Shown here: piece by piece, positions 47,790-56,606 of the stretch
Numbering within the stretch: position 1 is the first letter of the stretch
How the letters are laid out: every line of letters starts with the position of its first letter
Source of the DNA: Opitutia bacterium
GTDB lineage: Bacteria; Verrucomicrobiota; Verrucomicrobiia; Opitutales; Opitutaceae
Assembly (NCBI GenBank): GCA_016187945.1
Contig: JACPIT010000005.1
Span: 1,426,001 to 1,490,000 of the forward strand
DNA: 64,000 nt
Direction of reading: 5' to 3'
Translations under genes and position numbers: made by a program
The notes under the pieces: model-generated
The model's input: the letters and a program-made list of their open reading frames with translations, nothing else
What the model was told of the DNA's origin: nothing
The model's database searches: none

Positions 47790-49982
47790 TCAGGAGACGT
47801 CGGCCGCGCAGCGGAAGCCGATCATGCCGCTGCGGTCCTTGCTGGGCGCCATGAGCAGGTATTTGCCGTGCTGGTCGAGTTGGTAGGCGGGGGGGAAATA
47901 CCAATGCGAGCTTTGCGGCTGATAGGCGCTGCCGCCGCGCAGCGCTGCGGCGCGCGTGTGCGCATCGCGGAATTCGTCGGTCCACTGCCAGACGTTGCCG
48001 ACGAGGTCCATGACGCCGAACGGGCTCGCGCCGTCCGGGTGGGCGTCGACGTCGTCGGGCGGCACGAGCGTGCGGCCGCGATTCGGTTTCGGCATCGCCG
48101 CGGGGCGCCAGTCGTTGCCCCACGGATAGAGGCGGCCGTCGACACCTTGCGCGGCGTAGTGCCACTCCCACTCGCGGGGCAGGCGCTTGCCGGCCCACGC
48201 GGCGTAGGCGCGCGCATCTTCGAGCGAGACCCAAGTGACGGGCTTTTTCTCCCAGCCCGCGAGTGGTGCGCCGTGCCGCCAGTGACGGAGAAAATTATGC
48301 TCGTCGTCGGGCCGATAGCCGGAGGCGTCGAGGAAGACTTTGAAGTCGGCATTCGTAACCGGGAAACGGTCGAGGTGGAACGCCGGAACGTGCAGGCGAT
48401 GCCAATGGGCGCGGCGCGGCGTGGATTCCCACGGGTATTGAAAATCGAGTCCGCTCCACGTGAAACCTTCGATCTCGACCCCCATCACCTTGAAATCGAA
48501 TTCGCCGGCGGGGATCGTCACCATGCCGCGCGGAGCGGCCGCGAACGGCGGCGTGGCGGCGATGGGCACGATCTCCTGCGGGAGCGCCCGCCACTCGGCC
48601 GAGAGCGATTGCAGCGGCGTGCGGGCGAGCGCGGCCACGCGCGCGAGGAAATTTTCCAGATCCGCGACTTCGCAGCCGGGTTCGAGCGCGAGCACTGCAC
48701 CGAAGCCGCGCGTCTCGAGCGGGAAGGCGAGCGTGGCCTGGCCGCCGGCGAGGCGCGGTGTCAGCGCGCCGCCGTTCCACACATCGAAGTAGCGCCGGCC
48801 TTCGCGGTGCTCGACGACGAGCTGGTCGCCGGCGAGTTCGTGTTCGTTGCGATTGACGACGGTCCAGAGCGTCGAATCGGCCGTCGGGAAGCGCGACGCG
48901 AACACGTTGTGCTGCACGGTCGCCGCGTAAGGTTCCCACTCGAGGCTCACGACGTGTCGCGGGAATTGCCGGTAGATCGTCGCGATGCGGCGCAGCGTCT
49001 CGGCGTCGCGGGGCGTGAGCTGGTTCCAGACGCCCCAGATGTTTTCCCAGGCGTTGTAGCCGATGCCGTTGAAAAAAATGTAGTGGAAGTCGTTCGCGCG
49101 GTCGCGGCCCCAGCGGTTCTCGATGTTGCTCATGTGCCGCGGCTCGAGCCATTTCAATTTGCTCACGGCCGGGATCACTTCGGTGGGGATGTGTTTGCCC
49201 CAGCTCTGCAGGTTCCACATCAGCGCCTCGTCGGAGAGCGGCACGGCTTCGGGCTGGAAGACGAGCGGGTGGCCGATGGCGTCGGCGGCGTCGAGGAACG
49301 CGCGCGGCACGCCGCTGTAAGTATCGCCGTTCACGCCGTCGGCCCCGACTTCCTTCGCGAGGCGCGCGATCGCCACCCAGTCGGGGATTCCGGCGGGGCA
49401 CGTGCCGTTGTCCCACGGCATCGTCGGAATGAAGACCTTCACGCCGCGCCGGTGAAAATCGGCCACGACCTGGCGCAACCCTGCGAGTCCGCCCGGCAGA
49501 TCGGCGGCGAGCTCGAATTGGTTGCGGTCGTCGATGCCGACGTTCGGGTAAACATACCACAGCAGCACGCTGTCGATGCCGCCGAAGCGCGCCTCCAGGT
49601 CGTCGAGGTAGCGATCGACCGTGTAGCGGCGCGCGACCGGGTCGTAGAAGAAGCGGTCCTCGACCATCAACTGCGCATGCACGAAATTCCGCTGCGCCCA
49701 CGCGAACTCGGGACGCTCGTAATTCGCGCCGCTGTAGCCCATCCGCGTCAGGTGCTCGCGCCGCCAGTCGCGAAAATCGCGGCGCCAGGCCTCCGCGCGC
49801 GTGCGGATGTCCATTTTCCAATGGCCGATGTTTTGAAACGGCCAGCCGGGCGCGCTGGCGGGCAGGGGCAGGTGCGGGCCATTGCGGGCGTGCGAGAGCT
49901 GGAACTCGGCCGCCGACGCGGACGGAGCCCGTTGCGGCGGGGGCAGGGGAGCGGGAGTTCCCGCGGCGGAGGCGTCGGACAT
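47790..49982 (-). CDS. Glycosidase-like barrel fused to a sulfatase-modifying-factor-like domain
   Basis: A 730-residue protein of two parts. Residues about 40-430 look like a TIM-barrel carbohydrate-active protein (SVLLWYVYPNVGIDDRNQF, GADGVNGDTYSG, FHYIFFNGIGYNAWENIWGVWNQ). Residues about 490-730 form an FGE/EgtB-like domain (GMVTIPAGEF, FPVTNADFKVFLDASGY, PVTWVSLEDARAYAAWAGKRLPREWEWHYAAQ read in parts, MDLVGNVWQWTDEF, IGFRCAADVS). The catalytic Cys pair of true formylglycine-generating enzyme is not present; the corresponding stretch reads HWYFPPAYQLDQHGK. No signal peptide is evident. The ATG at 49982 is chosen over the track start because the leader beyond it crosses toward the operator. 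The gene heads the operon divergent from the LacI gene. Confidence 0.8.
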   Translation of the reverse strand: MSDASAAGTPAPLPPPQRAPSASAAEFQLSHARNGPHLPLPASAPGWPFQNIGHWKMDIRTRAEAWRRDFRDWRREHLTRMGYSGANYERPEFAWAQRNFVHAQLMVEDRFFYDPVARRYTVDRYLDDLEARFGGIDSVLLWYVYPNVGIDDRNQFELAADLPGGLAGLRQVVADFHRRGVKVFIPTMPWDNGTCPAGIPDWVAIARLAKEVGADGVNGDTYSGVPRAFLDAADAIGHPLVFQPEAVPLSDEALMWNLQSWGKHIPTEVIPAVSKLKWLEPRHMSNIENRWGRDRANDFHYIFFNGIGYNAWENIWGVWNQLTPRDAETLRRIATIYRQFPRHVVSLEWEPYAATVQHNVFASRFPTADSTLWTVVNRNEHELAGDQLVVEHREGRRYFDVWNGGALTPRLAGGQATLAFPLETRGFGAVLALEPGCEVADLENFLARVAALARTPLQSLSAEWRALPQEIVPIAATPPFAAAPRGMVTIPAGEFDFKVMGVEIEGFTWSGLDFQYPWESTPRRAHWHRLHVPAFHLDRFPVTNADFKVFLDASGYRPDDEHNFLRHWRHGAPLAGWEKKPVTWVSLEDARAYAAWAGKRLPREWEWHYAAQGVDGRLYPWGNDWRPAAMPKPNRGRTLVPPDDVDAHPDGASPFGVMDLVGNVWQWTDEFRDAHTRAAALRGGSAYQPQSSHWYFPPAYQLDQHGKYLLMAPSKDRSGMIGFRCAADVS

Positions 49983-50056
49983 GGCTTCTGAGGCGGCAGG
50001 ATGGCGTTTTGCGGCGGCTGTGCAGGGCGAAACTGCGGCGGAGGGCAAGAAAACGG

Positions 50057-50068
50057 GCAAACGTTTGC
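50057..50068. promoter_or_regulatory. LacI-type operator 1
   Basis: GCAAACGTTTGC, a perfect 12-bp palindrome with the central CG typical of LacI-family sites, lies in the 223-bp region between the barrel-protein operon (minus, start 49982) and the LacI gene (plus, start 50206). It can control both directions, giving autoregulation. Confidence 0.9.
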
Positions 50069-50205
50069 GCGAAGCTGGGCGTAAAGTCTACCAAATTAAT
50101 CCGCGCGCGACGGAGGCGGGGCTTGCTTGGCGGCGGAGGCGGGCGCACAACATCCTCCGAACCGCGACGCGCTTTCGTGCGCCGCGGCCTCGCCCCCCTC
50201 TGCTC

Positions 50206-51210
50206 ATGCCGAAAACTCCCAGCCTGATCGACGTCGCCCGCCGGGCGAAGGTGAACATCTCCACCGTTTCGCGCGTGCTGAACGGCACCGGCAAGATCGG
50301 CGAGGAGACGCGCGCCCGCGTGCTCAAGGTCATGCGCGAGACCGGCTACAAGCCGAACCGCGTCGCCCGCCGCCTGCGCACGACGGGCGGCACCAGCCAC
50401 CTGCTCGGCCTGATCATCCCGAACATCCAGAACATTTTCTTTGCGGATCTCGCGCGCGGCGTCGAGGACGTGGCCTACAGCAACAATTTCGCCGTCCTGC
50501 TCTGCAACTACGACGAGGACGAGGCGCGCGAGCGTTTTTATCTCGATGTAATGCAGTCGGAGTCGGTCGACGGCATCATCCTGCCGCCGATTCACGAGCA
50601 CGATCCCGCGGTGATGCAGGTCGTGAAGTCCGGCGTGCCAGTCGTGTGCGTCGACCGCAGCCTGGCGGTCGGAAACCTCGACAAGGTGGAAGTCGACAAC
50701 CACCGCGGCGCGCTCGAAGCGGTGAATCACATCATCGCCCAAGGGCACAAGCGCATCGGGCTGATCGGCGGTCCGGCCGATTCCTCCACGGGCCGCGAGC
50801 GCCTGCGCGGCTACAAGGACGCGCACGCGGCGGCGGGCCTGTCGGTCAAGGCTGAGCTGATGCGCTTCGGCGATTACAAGCAGGGCTCCGGCCAGGTGCT
50901 GGCGAACGAGCTGCTCTCGTTGTCCGATCCGCCGACGGCGCTCTTCGTGTGCAACGGCCTGATGACGGCGGGCGCGCTGGAGGCAATCGCTTCGCGCGGC
51001 CTGAAGATTCCGAAGCAGGTGGCGATCGTCGGTTTCGACGAGATGCCATTGGCGAGCGTGTTCAACCCGCCGCTCACCGTCGTGCGCCAGCCGGCCTACG
51101 AGGTGGGAAAGTGCGCGGCGGAGCTGCTGCTGAAACGCATCGAGGCTCCGAATCGCCCCGCCACCAGCCTCCGCTTGGTGCCGGACCTGATGGTGCGGAA
51201 GTCCTGCTGA
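50206..51210 (+). CDS. LacI-family transcriptional regulator
   Basis: A 334-residue regulator. The N-terminal helix-turn-helix and hinge helix (SLIDVARRAKVNISTVSRVLNGTGK, then YKPNRVARRLRTTGG, residues about 5-60) precede a periplasmic-binding-protein-like sugar domain (about 65-330, with GLIIPNIQNIFFADLARG, VVCVDRSL, HKRIGLIGGPADSSTGRERLRGY read in parts, VAIVGFDEMPLASVFNPPLTVVRQP). It is intact and full length. Four identical GCAAACGTTTGC sites lie next to its own gene, the kinase gene, and the GH127 and TonB receptor genes. It is therefore the probable repressor of this sugar regulon, with an arabinose-like sugar as candidate effector. Confidence 0.95.
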   Translation: MPKTPSLIDVARRAKVNISTVSRVLNGTGKIGEETRARVLKVMRETGYKPNRVARRLRTTGGTSHLLGLIIPNIQNIFFADLARGVEDVAYSNNFAVLLCNYDEDEARERFYLDVMQSESVDGIILPPIHEHDPAVMQVVKSGVPVVCVDRSLAVGNLDKVEVDNHRGALEAVNHIIAQGHKRIGLIGGPADSSTGRERLRGYKDAHAAAGLSVKAELMRFGDYKQGSGQVLANELLSLSDPPTALFVCNGLMTAGALEAIASRGLKIPKQVAIVGFDEMPLASVFNPPLTVVRQPAYEVGKCAAELLLKRIEAPNRPATSLRLVPDLMVRKSC

Positions 51211-51251
51211 GGACGTGTCGCGCGACAGGATTCACTTGACGCCGAAGTAAG

Positions 51252-51263
51252 GCAAACGTTTGC
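51252..51263. promoter_or_regulatory. LacI-type operator 2
   Basis: GCAAACGTTTGC lies 36 nt before the ribokinase-like gene start and 41 nt after the LacI gene stop. The kinase therefore has its own regulated promoter. Confidence 0.9.
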
Positions 51264-51299
51264 TCTACGTCCGTCCTCCTCAACCCCCTTTCGTGTTTC

Positions 51300-52277
51300 A
51301 TGGCCTCCGCTCCTCAGGTCGTCGTCGTCGGCAGCATCATGCAGGATCTCACGCTCGCTTGCGCCGAGTTTCCGCAGCCCGGTGAAACCACCGTCGGAAA
51401 ACTGCGCACCGGGCAGGGCGGCAAGGGCTCCAATCAGGCGATCGCGTGCGGCAAGACCGGCGTGCGCACGGTCTTCGTGGGAGCGATGGGCGACGATGCT
51501 TACGCTCGGCAGGTGGCGGCGTTCTACCGGCGCGAAAAGATCGGCTGCCGGCTCGCGCTGAAGCCCGACCAGGCCACGGGCACGGCGGTGATTTTGATCA
51601 ACGACCGCGGACAAAACGAAATCGTCATCGAGGCTGGCGCGAATGCGGCGCTGCGCGCGCGCGACATTCCGGCCACTCTCCTCGCGCGGACGAAAGTTCT
51701 GATCACGCAGTTGGAGTCGAATCTTTCGACCACGGCGCACGCGCTGCGCGTGGCGCGAGATGCGGGCACCCTCACCGTGCTGAACCCGGCGCCGATGCGA
51801 GTGGATTTCGATGCGCGGCTGCTGCGGCATGTCGACGTGTTGATTCCGAACGAGAGCGAGTTCGCCGCGCTGGTGCGCGTGTTGCCGCAGGTGCGGGAAA
51901 CCGGGTTCGACGAACGGACGCTCCACGCGCTTGCGGATGCGGAGTTGCACGCGCTCTGCCGGAAGATCGGCGTCGCCACTGTCATCATCACGCTCGGGGA
52001 GCGCGGTTGTTTTGTTTCGGAGCGCGACGCGTTCACGCGCGTGCCGGCGCATCGCGGGCTCAAGGTGGTCGACACGACCGGCGCGGGCGACGCGTTTTGC
52101 GGCGGCTTCGCTGCCGGTCTCGTGCGGAGCGGCGGAAAAATCGTCGATGCCGTTCGCCTCGGCACCGCGGTTGCGGCGTTGTCGGTGACGAAGGCGGGCG
52201 CGGCTCCGTCGATGCCGAGTCGTGCCGAGCTCAAGCGGTTTCTCGGGCGCGAGCAGTCCGCGGCGTGGGGCCTCTGA
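51300..52277 (+). CDS. rbsK: Ribokinase-like PfkB-family sugar kinase
   Basis: A 325-residue PfkB-family kinase with the ribokinase signatures GQGGKGSNQAIACGKTG (substrate-binding region, about residues 38-54), NPAPMRVDFD, IPNESEFAAL and the catalytic-base motif VVDTTGAGDAFCGGFAAG (about 258-275). It phosphorylates a pentose or related furanose at the terminal hydroxyl using ATP. With a LacI-type operator upstream and a GH127 arabinofuranosidase gene converging 1 nt away, an arabinose- or ribose-derived substrate is plausible. The rbsK label follows sequence similarity; the true sugar is not established. Confidence 0.85.
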   Translation: MASAPQVVVVGSIMQDLTLACAEFPQPGETTVGKLRTGQGGKGSNQAIACGKTGVRTVFVGAMGDDAYARQVAAFYRREKIGCRLALKPDQATGTAVILINDRGQNEIVIEAGANAALRARDIPATLLARTKVLITQLESNLSTTAHALRVARDAGTLTVLNPAPMRVDFDARLLRHVDVLIPNESEFAALVRVLPQVRETGFDERTLHALADAELHALCRKIGVATVIITLGERGCFVSERDAFTRVPAHRGLKVVDTTGAGDAFCGGFAAGLVRSGGKIVDAVRLGTAVAALSVTKAGAAPSMPSRAELKRFLGREQSAAWGL

Positions 52278-52278
52278 A

Positions 52279-54138
52279 CTAGTCCGGCGCGAGCGAAAAC
52301 CACGTGAGCCGCCACGTGCGATCGCGCCGGCCGCCGGCCTCGAAGTAAGGCTGCAACATCAACGGCTCGCGGTAGCCCAGATCGAGGCGCAGCGCGGGAC
52401 CGATCGCATCGGCGGGCGGCGGCAAGGTCTCGATCCGCGGCTCCTCCGGCAGCCGCAGCGTTTCGTCGGTTTTGAAGCCGTCGATCAGCGCCGAGGCGTA
52501 GACGAGCGGCCCGTGTGTGATCGCCGCGTATTCGAAGCGCAGCACTTCCTGCGCGACCGGAGATCCGTCCGGTGCGCGGGACTCCTGAACGTTGCGATTG
52601 GTCCGCCGATGCACGCGCGGGCGCATTTCCATTTCGACGGCCACGATGTCGCCGGGCGACCAGACGCGATCGAGTTCGAGATAGCCTGCGGCGTGCGGCG
52701 TGGCGCGATGGGTGGCATCGCCGACTGTTGCGGTGAAACTCTCCGCCCAACTCGGCGTGCGCAGACGCAGCGCGAATTTCGCCGGGCGCTCCGGCGACAC
52801 GTGAATCCGGACGGAGCCGGCGAACGGATACTGCGTTTCCTGCCGCACGCGCACGGAGCCGGCGACGGGATGAACCAGGGAGGCGTCGGCCGGACCGTAG
52901 AGGTTCACCGCGATGCCGCCGTCGGGCGCGAGCGAATAGGTCGCGAGCGGCAGTTCCTCGAGCGCCATCGGCCCGCTCGATTTGCAGCAGCGCCAATACG
53001 TCGTGAAGATGCGCCGGCCGTTCGGAAACGAGTAGTAGCACCAGTTGTCGCCGCCGGGAGCCTGGGCGCCGAGCAGGTCGTTGTAGGCGGATTTTTCGAT
53101 TTCCTCGGCGAATTGCGCCTCACCGGTTTGGAGCAGCAACTCGCGATTCAACTGAATCCAGGCGAGCGTCGAGCACGTCTCGACGTAGCCGTGCGGATCG
53201 AACACCGGCCGCGGATTGAAGACTTCGCGCGAGCGATGCGCCACGCCGCCCCACGGTCCGCCGCCGAGAGTGAGGTGGTGATCGCGGATGTTTTGCCACG
53301 CGCTGCGGACGGCGCGCGCGAGACGCTCGTCGCTCGTGGCGCGGCCGAGCTTGGCGATGCCGACGAGATTCCAGCAGAGCTGGTAGGCTTTGCCGGTGGC
53401 CAGATTCGCGGCGTCGACGTCCGACAGGATTTGCTCGACGAGATTGAGCGCGGGCGTCGCTTCGATTTCCGCGAGGATCAATCGCGCCAGCGCCAGGTAG
53501 CGCGGCTCGCCCGTGGCGAAGTAGAGTTCCATCGCGGGGTCGATCAGCACCGTGGCCGAGAGTCCATGGTGGTTGCCGAGTGAGGTGACGGGAATTTTCT
53601 GATCGTGAAATGTGCGCGAGCACAGGTCGCCGATGCGCCGGGCCGCTTGCAGGTAACGCGGCTCGGCGAGTGCGCGCGAGGCCTCGAGCAACCCGAGAAT
53701 CAGGTAGCTGTGCACCCAGATGTCCCACGTGCGCTGCGCCGGCGCGCCGTCCCACGTGAGCGGCGCCGGACCTTGGCGGCACATGAATCGTCGGTTCGAC
53801 GCGTAGGTGCCCAGATAGCCGTCGGCATCCTGCCGCTGCACGAGAAAATCCGCCACGCGGCGCACACTCGCCGCAAGCACGGAGTCGGACGCCTGCGCCG
53901 CGGCGCGCGCGGCGGCGACGAGCCACTTGCCCGCGTGCTCGCCATACCAGTCTCCCTCCTGATTGCCGCACACCTGCTCGGCGCGAAACAGCGCGATCGC
54001 CGGACTGGCTTCGCTCTCGATGAACGTGGCGAGGTGATGTTGGCGGCTCAGTCGCAGCGCGTCGCCCAGGACGCCGGCGAGAGCGACGCGGGTGAGGGAC
54101 GAATGGGCGAACCGGTCCGAAGGATTCACTGGGATCAT
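52279..54138 (-). CDS. GH127-family beta-L-arabinofuranosidase-like enzyme
   Basis: A 619-residue alpha/alpha-barrel protein of the former DUF1680 family. GH127 enzymes remove beta-L-arabinofuranose by retention using a cysteine nucleophile held by zinc. The required residues are visible: Glu and Cys in YVETCSTLAW (about residue 320) and the Cys pair in YWRCCKSSGP (about 385). Other family blocks are DWYGEHAGKWLVAAA, DADGYLGTY and HLTLGGGPWGGVA. No signal peptide was seen, so it may be cytoplasmic and act on imported oligosaccharides. LacI-type operator 3 lies 46 nt before the ATG; the gene diverges from a TonB receptor. Confidence 0.92.
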   Translation of the reverse strand: MIPVNPSDRFAHSSLTRVALAGVLGDALRLSRQHHLATFIESEASPAIALFRAEQVCGNQEGDWYGEHAGKWLVAAARAAAQASDSVLAASVRRVADFLVQRQDADGYLGTYASNRRFMCRQGPAPLTWDGAPAQRTWDIWVHSYLILGLLEASRALAEPRYLQAARRIGDLCSRTFHDQKIPVTSLGNHHGLSATVLIDPAMELYFATGEPRYLALARLILAEIEATPALNLVEQILSDVDAANLATGKAYQLCWNLVGIAKLGRATSDERLARAVRSAWQNIRDHHLTLGGGPWGGVAHRSREVFNPRPVFDPHGYVETCSTLAWIQLNRELLLQTGEAQFAEEIEKSAYNDLLGAQAPGGDNWCYYSFPNGRRIFTTYWRCCKSSGPMALEELPLATYSLAPDGGIAVNLYGPADASLVHPVAGSVRVRQETQYPFAGSVRIHVSPERPAKFALRLRTPSWAESFTATVGDATHRATPHAAGYLELDRVWSPGDIVAVEMEMRPRVHRRTNRNVQESRAPDGSPVAQEVLRFEYAAITHGPLVYASALIDGFKTDETLRLPEEPRIETLPPPADAIGPALRLDLGYREPLMLQPYFEAGGRRDRTWRLTWFSLAPD

Positions 54139-54184
54139 GACAAAAAAGTTGACACCGGACGTAAAACGAAAATGGTGCGGTCAC

Positions 54185-54196
54185 GCAAACGTTTGC
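54185..54196. promoter_or_regulatory. LacI-type operator 3
   Basis: GCAAACGTTTGC upstream of the GH127 gene (minus). A degenerate extra copy, GCGACGTTTGC, follows at 54205. Together with operator 4 it brackets the divergent promoter region. Confidence 0.9.
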
Positions 54197-54362
54197 CTAA
54201 CCACGCGACGTTTGCCGAGTCACCCCTCTCCGCAAGCTCAATCATGCCTCAGCCCACCCCGGCTCCCCGGTTCGCTCGTGTCGCGTTTGTCCGTGGCCGG
54301 GAGTGGTCCACGCCTTGATTTCCCCTCGGCTTCCGTCGGCGGCCTACCTTTTTCATCGTAGA

Positions 54363-54374
54363 GCAAACGTTTGC
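54363..54374. promoter_or_regulatory. LacI-type operator 4
   Basis: GCAAACGTTTGC ends 15 nt before the TonB receptor ATG, a position that would block transcription start or early elongation when occupied. Its centre is 178 bp from that of operator 3. Confidence 0.9.
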
Positions 54375-54389
54375 CTGACCCCAAACCCC

Positions 54390-56570
54390 ATGAACTCAAA
54401 TCAGTCTAGCAAGAAGACCAACGCCGCGGCGGCCTGCTCGCTGCTGCTCGCGCTCGGCGTGCTGCCCGCGTTCGCGCAGGAAGCGGCGCCGGCATCGAAG
54501 GACGAAAAACAGCCCGCGAAAAACGAAGAGGTCGTCAACCTCGGCACGTTCACCGTCACGACCGGCTACCGTTCGCCGAAGTCCGTCGACCAGATTCCCG
54601 GTGCGGTGAAGCTGATCACACCGGACGAGATTGCGCACACCACCTTGCTCACGGAGGACGCGACAGCGGTGCTGTCCCGCACGGTCCCGGGCTACGCGGA
54701 AGCCACGCAGTCGATGAACAACACCGGCGAGACATTGCGCGGCCGCGTCGCGCTGCGTCTGTTCGACGGCATCTCGCAGACGACGCCGCTGCGCGAGGGC
54801 AGCCGCAACGCCACCTTCACCGACATGGGCATCGTGGACCGCATCGAAGTGATCAACGGCCCGTCGGCGGTCGAGGGCATCGGCGCCGCCGGCGGCATCA
54901 TCAACTACATCTCGAAGAGCGCCACGAAGGAGGGAAGCGAGGCGACGCTCACGACGCGCTACTCGTCCCAGGGCTACGACGACAGCGAAAACTGGAAAGT
55001 CGGCCTCAATTACGCGCACAAGGACGGTCCGACCGACGTCTATTTCGCAACGGCCTTCGCGGATCGCGGCATGGCCTACGACGCGCACGGCCGCCGCATG
55101 GGCATGAGCCAGAGCGGTTCGATCAACGACTCCGAGGAGCGCAATCTCTTCATCAAGGTCGGACGCAACTTCGGCGCGAATAATTCGCAGCGGGTCGCGC
55201 TCACCGTCAGCCGCTTCATGCTCGAGGGCAAAGGCAACTACGTGCAGGATCTCGGCAATCGCGCCACCGGGCTCACCGATTCGTCGAAGCGCGGCGTGCC
55301 GTTCGGTGCGAAGACGGAGTTCAACCGTTTCAACCAGGTCGCGCTCGGCTATACGAACAACAACCTCCTCGGCGGCACGCTCACGCTCAACGCCTACAAA
55401 GCTAGCCAAGCCATGCGCTTCGTCGCGGAGAAGGGCGGCGCCGACAAGCAGGATCCGCTCATCGCGCCGCTCGGCGAACTCACCGACCAGTCGGAAATCA
55501 ACTCGCAGAAGAAGGGCGTGCGCAGCTCCTGGTCCGGCGAGAATCTTTTCAAGATCGACGGCTCCGAACTTCAGGTCGGCTACGATTATCTCGACGAGAC
55601 CGCGCAACAGCTCCTCGCGCTCACCGGCCGCGTCTGGGTGCCGCCGATGAACTACACGAGCAACGCGCCGTTCGCGCAGGCTTCCTACACGCAGGGGCCC
55701 GTCACCGTCAGCGGCGGCGTCCGCCGCGAGGACGGTCGTCTCCAGGTCGACGACTACACCACCACCTATTTCCGCAACCGCGTGGCCGTCACCGGCGGCA
55801 CTTTGAAATACAAGGCGACGCTCCCGAACGCCGGCGTGATCGTGCGCCTGCCGCAGGGCTGGTCCGTGTTCGGCTCCTACAGCAAGGGCTTCACGCTGCC
55901 GAACGTCGGCATCCCGCTGCGCAACGTGAACACGCCCGGCCAATCCGTCGCCGGCATCCTCGATCTCCAGGCCGTCATCGTGGACAACAAGGAGGGTGGC
56001 GTCTCCTGGCACGGCAAGCGCGCGAGCTTCAGCGCGTCCTACTATCGCTCGTATTCCGCGCTCGGTGTCTCGCTGACCGTCGATCCGGTGACGAAGGACT
56101 TCATCATGCAGCGCCGTCCGGTGCGCATCACGGGTTTCGAGTTCACCGGCGACTACAAGATCACGCCGGACCTCAAATTCACCGCGCTCTACTCGCACAC
56201 GAAGGGCATGACCGTCGCCACCGAGGGCGGCCCGCTCGTGGTCCAGCAAGGTGTTTCGACGGTGAGTCCGGACAAGATCGGCACCTCGCTCAGTTGGAAC
56301 GTCAATCCGAAGGCCACGCTCACGCTCAGCAGCACCACGCTGCTCGACCGCGAGATCAATGTCGGCCTCGGCTCCTACGAAAAAACCACCGGCTACACGC
56401 TCGTGAACCTCACCGCCACCTACCGCACGAAGTGGGGCGATCTCTCCCTCGGCGTCGAGAACCTCCTCGACAAATACTACATCCTCACCTGGGCGCAGAT
56501 TGACCAGTTCCAGAATTATTTCGCGGGACGCGGCCGCGTGGTGTCGCTCACGCACTCGATCAAATTCTGA
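54390..56570 (+). CDS. TonB-dependent receptor of the LacI regulon
   Basis: A 726-residue outer-membrane receptor with a signal peptide (residues 1-30, ending PAFAQ). The plug domain (about 50-180) includes FTVTTGYRSPKSVDQIPGAVKLI, TLRGRVALRLFDGISQ and VDRIEVINGPSAVEGIGAAGGIINYI (read in parts). The barrel ends GRGRVVSLTHSIKF with the terminal Phe signal. It resembles FecA/siderophore-sized receptors more than the long SusC-like ones elsewhere in the window, yet LacI-type control and the downstream symporter and esterase imply a sugar-derived ligand. The ATG at 54390 is chosen because the track start at 54303 would include operator 4 in the coding sequence. Confidence 0.93.
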   Translation: MNSNQSSKKTNAAAACSLLLALGVLPAFAQEAAPASKDEKQPAKNEEVVNLGTFTVTTGYRSPKSVDQIPGAVKLITPDEIAHTTLLTEDATAVLSRTVPGYAEATQSMNNTGETLRGRVALRLFDGISQTTPLREGSRNATFTDMGIVDRIEVINGPSAVEGIGAAGGIINYISKSATKEGSEATLTTRYSSQGYDDSENWKVGLNYAHKDGPTDVYFATAFADRGMAYDAHGRRMGMSQSGSINDSEERNLFIKVGRNFGANNSQRVALTVSRFMLEGKGNYVQDLGNRATGLTDSSKRGVPFGAKTEFNRFNQVALGYTNNNLLGGTLTLNAYKASQAMRFVAEKGGADKQDPLIAPLGELTDQSEINSQKKGVRSSWSGENLFKIDGSELQVGYDYLDETAQQLLALTGRVWVPPMNYTSNAPFAQASYTQGPVTVSGGVRREDGRLQVDDYTTTYFRNRVAVTGGTLKYKATLPNAGVIVRLPQGWSVFGSYSKGFTLPNVGIPLRNVNTPGQSVAGILDLQAVIVDNKEGGVSWHGKRASFSASYYRSYSALGVSLTVDPVTKDFIMQRRPVRITGFEFTGDYKITPDLKFTALYSHTKGMTVATEGGPLVVQQGVSTVSPDKIGTSLSWNVNPKATLTLSSTTLLDREINVGLGSYEKTTGYTLVNLTATYRTKWGDLSLGVENLLDKYYILTWAQIDQFQNYFAGRGRVVSLTHSIKF

Positions 56571-56606
56571 GTTTGCCGCCGTCGCTGGCGTTCAGCACCA
56601 ACCCTC

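Noticed and set aside
48295-50826. 843-residue minus-strand ORF
   Set aside because: It crosses the LacI gene, its operator and the barrel-protein gene in another frame; composition is arginine-rich nonsense.
54303-54389. Upstream start for the TonB receptor of the LacI regulon
   Set aside because: It would place operator 4 inside the coding region and put 29 residues before a clean signal peptide.
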